Positions 21,636 through 31,129 of a DNA stretch of 64,000 nucleotides are shown here, one piece after another. The position numbers and the translations under genes are program-made. How positions within the stretch are numbered: the stretch's first letter is position 1; every line of letters starts with the position of its first letter. Origin of the DNA: Linum tenue (lineage: Eukaryota > Streptophyta > Magnoliopsida > Malpighiales > Linaceae); contig CAMGYJ010000011.1 in assembly GCA_946122785.1 (NCBI GenBank), forward strand, positions 9,362,001 through 9,426,000. Direction: 5' to 3'. The notes beneath the pieces are model-generated. The model did not search any database, had not been told where the DNA came from, and saw only the letters and a list, made by a program, of their open reading frames with translations.

Positions 21636-24443
21636 ATGACCCGTAGCCAGTCAGGAGGTTTACTGCCGTTGGATCCAGAGCTTGAACGCACTTGCCGCCA
21701 ACTTAGGAGACAGCAGCGAGCTAGACTGGTTACGGGAGAGCGCATAGACGGCCACTTGACCAGCGATTCTGAGGAAGAGTACGAGATGGAGGGCGAAGAC
21801 ATCCCACAACCGGGGAATGCTCGACAGGCTCCCCCGGTGAATCAGCATCCACCACCACCGTCGGGTCCCACTTTGGAGTACTACTACACTCCACGGATTG
21901 CTGACATCCGCCCGGTCATCCTCTATCCACCCATCCCAGCAAATAACTTCGAGATCAAGCCAGGATGGATTCAGCTCATCACATCCTCTATCCAGTTCCA
22001 TGGCTTGAAGGATGAGGAAGCCCGGGCACACCTTTCCCGTTTTCTGCAGCTGACGAACGGGTTCAAGCTGAATGGTGTTCCGGATGAGGCAATCCGCCTT
22101 CACCTCTTCCCCCATTCTCTGGCGGGGAATGCTAAGAGGTGGTTGGAGACCCAGCCCCCACTGTCCATCACTTCTTGGGACGATCTGGCGGATAAGTTCG
22201 TGCACAGATATTATCCAGCATCGAAGACTACTGAGATTCAGCGGGAGATCACTCATTTCCGCCAAGAGCCAGATGAGTCCCTTCGTGATGCATGGGAGCG
22301 GTACATGGGATACTTCTGGCAGTGTCCCCATCATGGCTTCAGCGATGCTTTCACAGTGGGGAACTTCTACAGTGCCATCACCCCAGACAGCCAGAGGGTG
22401 ATCGAGTCTCTATGCCCAGGAGGGGATATCCTTACTAAGACTCCACCCGAGCTGAACCAGATGATCAGTACCTTGGCTGCCCGCGATCATTCCTGGGGGC
22501 AGAGCAGCAGAGGCAGGCACTCTCGCGACCGTGGTGTGCATGCTATGGAGGCCAGATCCGGGTTAGAGCAGCAGGTGGCTGAGTTGGTGCAGACACTGAA
22601 GCAGCCTAACAGTCTCCTTTCGGGCCGAGGTGTAGCTGCGCCTCCAGTAGCTCAGTGTCAGTGGTGTGAGAGTCCAAACCATCTGGTGGAGGACTGCCAG
22701 GCTATGCGGGAGTCCTCTACTCCCCAAGAACAGTGGGCCTTCATCGCCAATGCTCGGCGCCTCGATCCATACAGTAGCACATACAATGAGGGATGGCGCC
22801 AGCATCCCAACTTCGCCTGGAGCAACAACACCAATAAACCACCTGGTTTCCCAGCACCAGCAGGTGGTTTTCAGCAGAGGCAGCCTTTCCAGGCTAGACA
22901 AGGGCAGCCGTTCCAGCAGCCTCAGCGTCAGTATGCCGATCCCGCAGCAGCGCCAGCTCCCGATACTCAGATATCCGAGCTGAAGAACGTTTTGGCGGCA
23001 TTCATGACCACCAGCCAGGCGACTATCGCGAGGATGGATCAGTCCATAGCTTCCCTGGAGGCAGGCCAGCGAACCCTGGAGGCAGGCCAGAGGAACCAGG
23101 GTGCCATTCTGCAGGATCTCCAGCACCAGATAGGGGACTTAGCTCGCCAGAATACTACCAGGGCACCGGGGACTCTGCCTGCCACCACTGTCCCCAATCC
23201 TCGCGGCCCTCACGAGACTGCCCATGCCATTTTCACCAGTAGCGGCAGGCCTACATCAGCTGATCCTGCCCCGACCAGGCAGGAGGAACCACTACCTGCT
23301 TCAGCACTTCCAGCCGGTGATGCAGCAGTGCGGGTGGAGAAGGAAGCCCCTGCTCCCAAGCCACAACCAGTGGTGAAGGAGCATGTACCCCAGCTTCCCT
23401 TCCCCACTCGCCTCCATAAAGATAAGCTGGAGACTGAGTTTGCCAAGTTCATGGCAGTGTTGAAGCAGCTTAACATCAGCATACCATTTGTGGAGGCACT
23501 GTCGAAGATGCCCAAGTACGCGAAGTTCATGAAAGATCTCTGCACCAACAAGAAGAAACTAGGAGATCTCTCGACAGTGCTGCTGAGCGAGGAATGTTCT
23601 GCCATCCTGCAGAACAAGCTGCCCGAAAAGCGCAAGGATCCAGGGAGTTTTACTATCCCTCTTACTATTGGCAGCATGCATATAGGAAAGTCCTTGGCGG
23701 ACCTAGGAGCTAGCATCAATGTCATGCCATATAAATTGTTCAAAAAGCTAGACCTAGGTGAACTTAGCCCTACTAGGATGAGCATTCAGCTAGCTGATCG
23801 TTCTGTGGTGCATCCTAGGGGTATCATAGAAGATTTGCTTGTTAATGTGGGTGCATTCACATATCCTGTTGATTTTGTTATTCTGGATATAAATGATGAT
23901 GTGGATGTGCCTTTGATTCTGGGTAGACCATTTATTGCCACCGCCAAGGCATTGATTGATGTGCATGATGGTAAACTGATCTTGCGTGCTGGAAATGAAC
24001 AGGCTGTTTTTCCTGTGACTGAGTTTGATCATTGTGCTATGATTTCTGTATCGCCTGTGCATGCTATTTCTGATCAGGTACACGAGCCTGTCGTGTATCC
24101 TTCTGCACCTCTCATTTTGCAGGTCCCGCCTATCATTCCTTCGCCGCCACTCCATCCAGTCTCGCCTCCGAACAAAAAGCTCAAGGAGGAGTGGCGGCCG
24201 AAGCCGCAGGTAGCTAAGCCTGCACGGAAGAAGAGTGGAGACCACTATGAGCTGGTCCCACCCCCAGCACCACGACCACCCTGGCCATCCGAGTACTCAC
24301 TCGCCTGCATCTTGCCGGATGGCCAGGTCGAGCTGACCGATGCTGGTGGTTGTAACCGTCGGGTGCACGGTCACCACCTGAACCTGTACCTCAAGAGCGA
24401 TGTGGATCCGCTCTTGGAGGCACCTGTCCCTGCACTTCCCTGA
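21636..24443 (+). CDS. Gag-protease polyprotein of element A (935 residues)
   Basis: The ATG lies 117 bp after the primer site, and the frame is uninterrupted. Residues about 110-290 form a Retrotrans_gag domain (FHGLKDEEARAHLSRFLQLT, FPHSLAGNAKRWLETQPP, LRDAWERYMGYFWQCPHHGF). A CX2CX4HX4C zinc knuckle (CQWCESPNHLVEDC) lies near residue 340. Residues 430-500 are Gln-rich with repeated SLEAGQRTLEAGQRN. The retropepsin domain near 665-800 carries DLGAS instead of DTGAS, as usual in the Athila lineage, and LILGRPFIATAKALIDV. The last 50 residues (ACILPDGQVELTDAGG, VHGHHLNLYL) resemble the extreme C-terminus of gypsy integrases, which suggests that reverse transcriptase through integrase were deleted in frame. 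It would build particles and process Gag; it cannot copy RNA. Confidence 0.9.
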   Translation: MTRSQSGGLLPLDPELERTCRQLRRQQRARLVTGERIDGHLTSDSEEEYEMEGEDIPQPGNARQAPPVNQHPPPPSGPTLEYYYTPRIADIRPVILYPPIPANNFEIKPGWIQLITSSIQFHGLKDEEARAHLSRFLQLTNGFKLNGVPDEAIRLHLFPHSLAGNAKRWLETQPPLSITSWDDLADKFVHRYYPASKTTEIQREITHFRQEPDESLRDAWERYMGYFWQCPHHGFSDAFTVGNFYSAITPDSQRVIESLCPGGDILTKTPPELNQMISTLAARDHSWGQSSRGRHSRDRGVHAMEARSGLEQQVAELVQTLKQPNSLLSGRGVAAPPVAQCQWCESPNHLVEDCQAMRESSTPQEQWAFIANARRLDPYSSTYNEGWRQHPNFAWSNNTNKPPGFPAPAGGFQQRQPFQARQGQPFQQPQRQYADPAAAPAPDTQISELKNVLAAFMTTSQATIARMDQSIASLEAGQRTLEAGQRNQGAILQDLQHQIGDLARQNTTRAPGTLPATTVPNPRGPHETAHAIFTSSGRPTSADPAPTRQEEPLPASALPAGDAAVRVEKEAPAPKPQPVVKEHVPQLPFPTRLHKDKLETEFAKFMAVLKQLNISIPFVEALSKMPKYAKFMKDLCTNKKKLGDLSTVLLSEECSAILQNKLPEKRKDPGSFTIPLTIGSMHIGKSLADLGASINVMPYKLFKKLDLGELSPTRMSIQLADRSVVHPRGIIEDLLVNVGAFTYPVDFVILDINDDVDVPLILGRPFIATAKALIDVHDGKLILRAGNEQAVFPVTEFDHCAMISVSPVHAISDQVHEPVVYPSAPLILQVPPIIPSPPLHPVSPPNKKLKEEWRPKPQVAKPARKKSGDHYELVPPPAPRPPWPSEYSLACILPDGQVELTDAGGCNRRVHGHHLNLYLKSDVDPLLEAPVPALP

Positions 24444-24479
24444 GTATCCACCATGGGCGTCCAGCTAAAAGACGGTAAA

Positions 24480-24506
24480 GAAGCGCTTGTGGGGAGGCAA
24501 CCCCAC
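24480..24506 (+). other. AGGCAA-loop hairpin after the ORF (element A)
   Basis: The palindrome AAGCGCTT (24481-24488, with the preceding bases) is followed by GTGGGG, loop AGGCAA, CCCCAC (24489-24506). It lies 46 bp after the ORF stop. The equivalent in C has GTTGGG/CCCAAC around the same loop. Confidence 0.65.
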
Positions 24507-24724
24507 CACGGTTTGACTTTCTTTCTTATGTTTCGAGTCGGATTGCGATTTGGTTTTGTTTTGGTTTGTTTCCTTTGTTCTGGATGATGTCTTATTGGGC
24601 TGACATCGGACCTAACATATTCTGGTTGAGCTCTTCTGTTCCCCTTGAGCTGTGCTGTGTTCCCGACTGGTCCATTTCCAGTCTCCTGCAGTCCGTGCAT
24701 ACCGGTAACATCGTTCCCCTTTCC

Positions 24725-24848
24725 TTCCCTCTTCTCCATTGAGGGCAATGTCGATCTTAAGTGTGGGGGAATGTTTGACTGCATTAGATCTGTTTGTGTG
24801 CTTGGAGCCTAGTCCACTGTCCAAATTTTTGAATTTGAGGGCTTCAAG
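24725..24848 (+). other. Internal polypurine tract and CTTGGAGCC stem (element A)
   Basis: TTAAGTGTGGGGGAA (24758-24772) repeats the 3' polypurine tract and follows ATTGAGGGCAATGTCG. Downstream, CTTGGAGCC (24801-24809) pairs with GGGCTTCAAG (24839-24848). It encloses a second stem, CAAATT/AATTTG. Both occur in the same order in B and C. Confidence 0.6.
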
Positions 24849-25310
24849 TACGTGTTCCTTGCAATTACCTGCTCAGTATGCTTTGAATTGACAGTCTCTG
24901 TAGTGATTTGCAACCTAGGGAGGTAGTGTAGCGCTATGGAGGATGTTGATGCATTTAAGACGTCTCATTTCTTCTTCATATTGTGTTGGTTGATTGAGTG
25001 AATTAGTGATCTTAGGACCCTTGAATTGTGTGGTGTTGTGGACTCTCTGCCTGTCATGGACTCTTGTATCATGTTTTGGAAATAACAGGTGCTCGAAAAT
25101 GTGCTTTAAAATGACGTCTCCCGTGCGAATAGGGCGAAAGTGTGTAAGGGGAGACGGGAATCCGTTCCCAATTTCCACCTACTACCTCCAGCCCCCTTAC
25201 ATGTCTTTCCCCCGCACGAGGCTCGAGACAACTGCTCCTGGCATGGCCGGTAAGAGCCGGGCTCCCGCAAAACCTTTGCTAGGTGGGAGCCCCCGTTTTC
25301 TACAAAAACA

Positions 25311-25379
25311 GGTTGGAACCCTTGAAAAAAAAAAAACAGAAAAACAAGCAAAAAGAAGAAAGAAAAGGGGTTCCAACCA
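25311..25379 (+). other. Predicted RNA hairpin with A-rich loop (element A)
   Basis: Arms ggttggaaccctt (25311-25323) and aaggggttccaacc (25366-25379) pair with one unpaired C. The roughly 42-nt loop is almost pure A and G with some C. It is positioned 308 bp before the 3' LTR. Confidence 0.65.
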
Positions 25380-25645
25380 TCTCCAAAAAGAAAATCGAGC
25401 ACCTTGAAAAATGTGAGTCCATGATCTTTTGTTTTTGAGAGTCTCTTCATCCACGATTCATTTGTCCTCTGTTCACTATTTGCCATGATGCCGACTCGAG
25501 ACTAGCGTTCTCGCCGAAGAGGCTATGAGATGACTTGTGCGTCGGTTGACCTCGTAAGCTGCTAAATGATCTAGGAAGTCCGCTACCTACGATCGAGGTT
25601 GTTTGTTGCTATAGAGGTCTGGAGAGTTGCATTGGTTTGAGTTAG

Positions 25646-25686
25646 GTTTGCTTGGGGACAAGCAAACGGTTAAGTGTGGGGGGATT
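25646..25686 (+). promoter_or_regulatory. GGGA-loop hairpin and polypurine tract (element A)
   Basis: GTTTGCTTG, GGGA, CAAGCAAAC (25646-25667) is a perfect hairpin. The tract AAGTGTGGGGGGATTT follows up to the 3' LTR at 25687. It primes plus-strand DNA synthesis. Confidence 0.78.
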
Positions 25687-27252
25687 TGATGACTCGATAT
25701 TTGCACAGGTTTTCCCCTTTGTTCCTTGATCGTTTAAGCTTGCATTATTGCTTCTTTGGCCTATTTTACGCTAGGTTGTGTTCCTTTGTCACATTTCAGG
25801 TCCTAGCACATAAAGTAAAGCATAGGCGCAAGTTTCAAGTCAATCAGAGATCAATTGGCGATTCGGGAGAAGAAACTCTGGCATGACCTGAAGAAGAATG
25901 GATTTCTACCTCACTTAATGGACAAAGAATCGTGCAAGTTTGACATGGAAAGAAAGAGGACGAGACTACGAGCGTCTGGGATCAAACGGCGACTGATTCG
26001 GAGTCCGGACGATGGAGAAACGAAGCATTGAATATAGGAGAACAGGTTCGGAAGTAAAAACACGGGCAGGAGGCCTTCAAAACACGGCCGTGTTCTGTGA
26101 CCATGCTTTTACTGCCGAGAGCAAATCCGAGTTTGGCAGACATGAGCTGATTACACGGGCGGGGCCGAGACAAAGCACGGGCGTGTTTTCCCAAAGCACG
26201 GCCGTGTTCTCCCAAAAGCACGGCCGTGTTTTCACCAACATGTGGCCGTGTAATTAACCCTAGCCAAAGCACGGGCGGGCTGAGGCAAAGCACGGCCGTG
26301 CCCTCGACAGTGCTTTGGCCAGTGATGCTCTTTTAGGCAGATTTTCAGCCAAAAGAGAGGGGATTCGAGTTTTAGAGAGACAGAGCGATTCCTAGAGAGA
26401 GAAAGCGACGAACAAGAGCCTCCAAGTGCCCTAGATCGATCTTCAACACGATTGGAGCTTGGTTTGAGCTTGGAGAAGTGCCGATTCAACGTCCAGGAGC
26501 AGAAATCCATCTTCACAGTATGATTTCCGCATCTGATTCTGCTTTTGCTTCTCTCTCCATGGAGTAGTTCTCCCATTCATCTGGGTGTGGGAAACCCTAG
26601 TTCTGTATGTTGGGATTGATTGTATGAACCCAAGTATTGATTCTATGATATTGATTATATTCGATTGAGGTTTGAATGATTGAATGACTTGAATCCTGAT
26701 CAAATTCCTGTTGTTTCTGCTTTAACCTAGAATGATAATATCTGCCTAGGTTAATAGAGTATCCTTAATTGAAGGTAGTGAATTGGTGACTTTAGTCGAG
26801 GAGCCAATCACTATTCTGTACCGAATTGCATTCGGTAGTGGAGGTTTTGTTCTTAGGGCCTCAATCTGTTTACTCCGGTGTAGGTTAGTCGCCAGCTAGA
26901 GACTCAGATTGAGAGGGTCTGAAGACCTTTAGTCGAGACTTCAGGCTGTTTGAGAACCTTCCGCAGTATAACTTTCATAGAAATTGAACTTGGTAATTAC
27001 AATCCGGCTTAACTGCAGACTAGGGGGAACCATATCCGGGTGACCTCTCTTAACCTGAATACAAACGTTTAGTTGCTTTGCTTGCTTGTTAGTCTAGGCC
27101 TTCACTAAAGTTTCACTGCTAGATAATACGAATTCACTGAGTAGTCATCACATCTAGGACCCGTGTTGACATTGAAACCCAAACCCGCTATACTACGCTT
27201 TAGGAAGTGGTTACACTTGGCCATTATCTAGGGTGACAGTAGAAGTGAGTCA
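25687..27252 (+). repeat. 3' LTR of element A
   Basis: 1566 bp, the same length as the 5' LTR. Two substitutions were seen (in gacgagggag/gacgatggag and gacccgggtt/gacccgtgtt). It is flanked by the duplication gaatc at 27253-27257, after which copia E gag sequence resumes. Confidence 0.95.
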
Positions 27253-27257
27253 GAATC

Positions 27258-27855
27258 TGAACTAGCAGTGTCACTCTCAGTGGAAGATTCTCCTTGTGTA
27301 ATTGCTGCAGCAACACCCCCAGCCATTCTAAGCTTCTTGTTCTTCAATCTATAGCATTCTTCCTTAGTGTGTCCATCCTTTTTGCAGTAACGACAAAACT
27401 TCTTTCCCTCTTGTGATTCACCTTGAACTGCCAAGGCAACAGTTTGCACACCTCGGGTTATCCCTTTGTCTGCCTTCAGTTTCTGTTCATGTTACAGGAC
27501 ATCATGATAGCAACTTCCACAGTAGGAAGAGGCTTCATCATCAGGATTTGTGTATGGACTACATCAAATTCTGATCTCAACCCCTTCAGGAAGCGAATGA
27601 GGTAGTCAACCTCCTGTTTCTGTTTGAACGCTTCCACTGCTGCACAAGGTTGAGTCCCTGTGGAGCACAGTTGCAATCAACAATTGGGTTGAACTGCAAG
27701 TGTTCTTCCCATAAACCCTTCAAAGCTGTGTAGTATTGAGTGACACTAAGGGTTCCCTGCTTACAAGCAATTATCTGATCTTCCATATTAGACAACTTAA
27801 TGGCATTTGTAAACCCAAAACGTGCCCTGAGTTCCTCCCACAAAGTACGAGCAAC
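27258..27855 (-). pseudogene. Copia E gag, middle part and zinc knuckle
   Basis: The minus strand encodes TLWEELRARFGFTNAIKLSN, FLKGLRSEFDVVHTQILMM and the zinc knuckle CRYCKKDGHTKEECYRL (CX2CX4HX4C, about 27385), followed by an acidic Ser-rich tail. Frames shift near 27640 and 27480. It is bounded by insertion B on the upstream side and insertion A on the downstream side. Confidence 0.9.
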
Positions 27856-27860
27856 CTCAT

Positions 27861-29423
27861 TGATAGCATCGTATTTGCACGTGTTTTCACTCTGGTTTCC
27901 TGCCCATTTTGGCTCGAATTGATTGTTCCTTGGCCTATTTTACGCTAGGTTGTGTTCCTTTGTCACATTTCAGGTCCTAGCACATAAAGTGAAGCATAGG
28001 CGCAAGTTTCAAGTCAATCAGAGATCAATTGACGATTCGAGAGAAGAAACTCGGGCATGACCTGAAGAAGAATGGATTTCTACCTCACTTTATGGACAAA
28101 GAATCATGCAAGCTTGTCATGAAAAGAAAGAGGACGATACTACGAGCGTCTGGGTTCAAACGGCGACTGATTTGGAGTCTGGACGAGGGAGAAACGAAGT
28201 TTTGAACAGGAGCGGAGAGTGAATTACGGGCAGCCCCTGCCAAATTACGGCCGTAATTGGTCAGGGCATGCCCGTAATTTATTGGACGAGCCTTCTACCC
28301 AGAATTCCCTCGCGGTGATAAAATTACGGGCAAGACCCCAAGAATTACGGCCGTAATTCCCAAATTACTGGCGGTAATTGGGAAATTACGGGCGTAACTC
28401 CTCCTCCTGCAGCTTAAGTGAAACGTGCGTTTTGGTGCGAATTACGGGCAGGACGTGATTACGGCCGTAATTCAGCCCGTAATTCGCCCAGAGTCGGGTT
28501 TTTGGAGGCAGATTCGAGCCAAGGAAGAGGAATTCGATTTTCGGGGCAAAAACAGAGTTTTAGAGAGAGAAAGAGCGAAGAACAAACCCTAGGAGCTATT
28601 TTGGAGTGGATTTCTCATCATTGAAGCCCAGATTGCGTCCCTAGGAGTGAAGATTGACATCCCAGAGCAGATTTTCCTCATCTTTATGAGTATGGCTACT
28701 CTGATTTCTGTTTTTCTTTCTCTCTCTATGGAGTAGAACCTTTCTCTCACTTGGGTATGAAGAACCCTAGTTCCTTGTGTTAGGGATTTGATTGTAATGA
28801 CTTGGGATGATGTTACTGTTTGATTTTAATCGAATGATGCATGTTTATTCAATTGATTGGAGTCTGATCAGCTTTTCTCAATTTCCGCTGCAACCTGAGA
28901 TAGATAGAATCTGATTAGGTTGTTAGAGCTTCTTCATTCGATAGTAGGAGATTGGCTATACGAGAGTTAGCCAGTTTACTGCTTTGTACTGGTGTTCTTG
29001 GCGCCAGTAGTGGAGTTCTGTGTTCATAGCCTCAGCTTTCTATCCCGGTGAAGACTAGTCGTCTGCCGGGTAGTTAGACTGAGAGGGCTTGGTCAGCTTA
29101 AGAGATTCCAAGCTACTGTCGGATCTTCCGCAGTCTAATCATCAGTAAATCAACCCAGGGAATTACAATTGAACCTAACTAAGGGGCTAGGGGGACTCAT
29201 TCCCGAGTGACTCTTACCTGCTTTAGAAAACCGAACAGTTTACTGCTTTCTTACTGCTTTTGCTTTTAAACAACAATCACTCAAATTAGTTTGCTAGATA
29301 ATAGAGAATCACGGAGTAAGCAGTAGATCTAGACCCCGGGTTGATAATATAACTTGCCTGTTACTGCATTCCCGGACTGCGATTACACTTGGTCGCAGTT
29401 TGGTGTTGTGTTTTGGCGTGTCA
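27861..29423 (+). repeat. 5' LTR of element B
   Basis: Starts TGATAGCATCG and ends GGCGTGTCA. The interval 28220-28490 holds an array of AATTACGGCCGTAATT palindromes and ATTACGGGC half sites. The block at about 27930-28060 is nearly identical to that in element A. Confidence 0.95.
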
Positions 29424-29429
29424 AGTTTT

Positions 29430-29448
29430 TGGCGCCGTTGCCGGGGAC
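29430..29448 (+). promoter_or_regulatory. Primer-binding site, tRNA-Asp type (element B)
   Basis: The same 19-mer as in A and C, six bases after the LTR end. Confidence 0.88.
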
Positions 29449-29571
29449 CTCTAGATTATTGGGGAAACGTGAGAATTTTTTACTCTAGCTTTTTATTTAT
29501 TGCACTTTCTTTTCTTTTCCACCCTTGCTTTTCACTTGGGTGTTATGTTTTTGTTGGTGCAGCTCTGAAAC

Positions 29572-30792
29572 ATGGATCCTCATGGCTTCTACAACCATTG
29601 GGGGTATCAACCACCATCCGTGTGGTACTACCCTGAGACCTCCTGGAGCAATCAAGGAGGAGAAGACTATGGAGTCGGATGTCAGTACCAACCCCCCTAC
29701 TATGGAGAACAACCAAACCCTTGGGAACATCAAGAACAATATCCTTTTCAAGAAGAGTTATTGCCACAACCAGAGGGGCCATCTGAGTTGGAGTTAGCCA
29801 TGGAGACCTTCGCGGGCCACTCTGCAGAGCCATGCTACACCTCACTGGAAGATCCGAACAAACAATTAAGGCTTCTCGTGGAGCAGTTTGCTCGAGACAG
29901 TGAGAGAGCATGCTCCAAGATGGATCTTCAAATCCAAGCCCTTGCCTCTTCCGATCCCTCATTGCTCCATGACATGGAGCAGACTGTTCAGTGCTCAGCG
30001 AAGCAAACAGAGTGGGTGAAGCAAATTTGCTCACATCCTGCTCAAGATCACCTTTCTGCTACTACGCTAGAAGAGGCGGAGGATGACAAGGGCAGCGGGG
30101 GCGTTGAGGAGCCTACAGAATTTATCACAGAGAACTCCCATGATGATCATGATCAGGAAAGTCCTCTGGTGGCAGATCACACCGTTCCTCACTTATGCTG
30201 TAGCATGCTGGGCCTGTGCGAGGAGAGGCAAGATGATCCCATTGAAGAAATTGCTTGGCGACTTGCTCTCCAATCTGTTCTGGAAGAAGAAGAGCGAGCA
30301 AGGATGAGGAAGGAAGTTGTGGAGGATGAGGAAGGAAGTAAAGAAGAGGTAGTTCTTGATCTTTTCCAAGGGGAGAGACCACATTTTGAAGAAGGAAGGG
30401 GGGTTGTGGAGGCAATTGGCGTCCAGGTTGAGGATGAAGTTGAGGTGGAAGAGGCTTGCACCGGGCCTATGTTACATTTGATTTCTCCACCAAACTTCGA
30501 GGAGCTGCTTGGCAAGGACCCATTTGCAGTGTCTCTTTGCCCAACTAAGACCACATCAACATCAATCCCTCTTGGTGGATACGATGGTGGTCCGTCGAAT
30601 ATATCTTATCTGGTTTGGGGCAATGAGACAAGAGCAGATGCGAAGGGGAGGTCTCGTGAGTGGAGACTTCATCTTCCTCAAGGTCACGAGCCGTCTTCAT
30701 CACCTATCACTTCACTTGCTTGTGACTTGAGACTCCACATTATCGATGAGAACCTCAACTTCAAGGAGGTTTTGGGGTGGACCGAAACTTAG
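29572..30792 (+). CDS. Unrecognised 406-residue protein of element B
   Basis: The ATG lies 124 bp after the primer site, and the frame is intact. Residues 1-60 are rich in Tyr, Trp, Pro and Gln (YYPETSWSNQGGEDYGV). Residues about 75-150 look helical and recall the C-terminal helix of Athila-type Gag (NKQLRLLVEQFARDSERACS). Residues 155-310 are strongly acidic, with EEIAWRLALQSVLEEEERAR near 225-245. The C-terminal 100 residues (ISPPNFEELLGKDPFAVSL to NLNFKEVLGWTET) are the best conserved part compared with the broken copy in C. There is no zinc knuckle, protease or polymerase motif. Function is unknown; a Gag-like or RNA-packaging role is inferred only from position. Confidence 0.75.
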   Translation: MDPHGFYNHWGYQPPSVWYYPETSWSNQGGEDYGVGCQYQPPYYGEQPNPWEHQEQYPFQEELLPQPEGPSELELAMETFAGHSAEPCYTSLEDPNKQLRLLVEQFARDSERACSKMDLQIQALASSDPSLLHDMEQTVQCSAKQTEWVKQICSHPAQDHLSATTLEEAEDDKGSGGVEEPTEFITENSHDDHDQESPLVADHTVPHLCCSMLGLCEERQDDPIEEIAWRLALQSVLEEEERARMRKEVVEDEEGSKEEVVLDLFQGERPHFEEGRGVVEAIGVQVEDEVEVEEACTGPMLHLISPPNFEELLGKDPFAVSLCPTKTTSTSIPLGGYDGGPSNISYLVWGNETRADAKGRSREWRLHLPQGHEPSSSPITSLACDLRLHIIDENLNFKEVLGWTET

Positions 30793-30819
30793 GAGTCACC
30801 GTCTAGCTAAGACGTAAAA

Positions 30820-31129
30820 GAAGCGCTTGTGGGGAGGCAACCCCACCAAGGTTTGTTTTTCTTTCGTTTGTTTTTGTCGGTTTGTCCACTTGGAACTATG
30901 GTTTCTATCACCCAGTGTGTTTTGCTGATGCTAGCCCGCTGACTGGTCCACTTCCAGTCCCCCAACAGTGTTTCAATCCGGTAACATCGTTCCCCTTATC
31001 TTTCCCTCTACTCCATTGAGGGCAATGTCGTGTTTAAGTGTGGGGGGGTGCTTTGTATCGGTTGGAATATATGTCTGTGTGCTTGGAGCCTAGTCCGCTG
31101 TCCGAATCTTACGATTTGAGGGCTCCAAG
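30820..31129 (+). other. AGGCAA hairpin, internal polypurine tract and CTTGGAGCC stem (element B)
   Basis: GTGGGG, AGGCAA, CCCCAC lies at 30829-30846, shortly after the ORF stop. TTAAGTGTGGGGGGG lies at about 31034-31048 after ATTGAGGGCAATGTCG. CTTGGAGCC (31082-31090) pairs with GGGCTCCAAG (31120-31129) and encloses CGAATC/GATTTG. The order and spacing match A and C. Confidence 0.62.

Larger units (their letters stand above)
19929..27252 (+). mobile_element. Non-autonomous Athila-related LTR element A, complete and young
   Basis: It has two LTRs of 1566 bp (19929-21494 and 25687-27252) with only two differences that I could find. The flanking 5-bp duplication gaatc is perfect (19924-19928 and 27253-27257). 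Inside are the tRNA-Asp primer site, one ORF (gag-protease) and about 1.2 kb of structured non-coding DNA ending in a polypurine tract. There is no reverse transcriptase, RNase H or complete integrase, so it must move with proteins from another element. It interrupts copia E between the gag zinc knuckle and protease. Confidence 0.95.

Noticed and set aside
22563..23785. Minus-strand frames of up to 191 residues opposite the gag-protease gene
   Set aside because: Shadows of a long, GC-rich coding frame on the plus strand; no independent evidence.
28220..28490. Regularly repeated palindromes resembling a CRISPR-like array
   Set aside because: They lie inside both LTRs of a plant retrotransposon, spacing is irregular, spacers are not of constant length, and the genome is eukaryotic.
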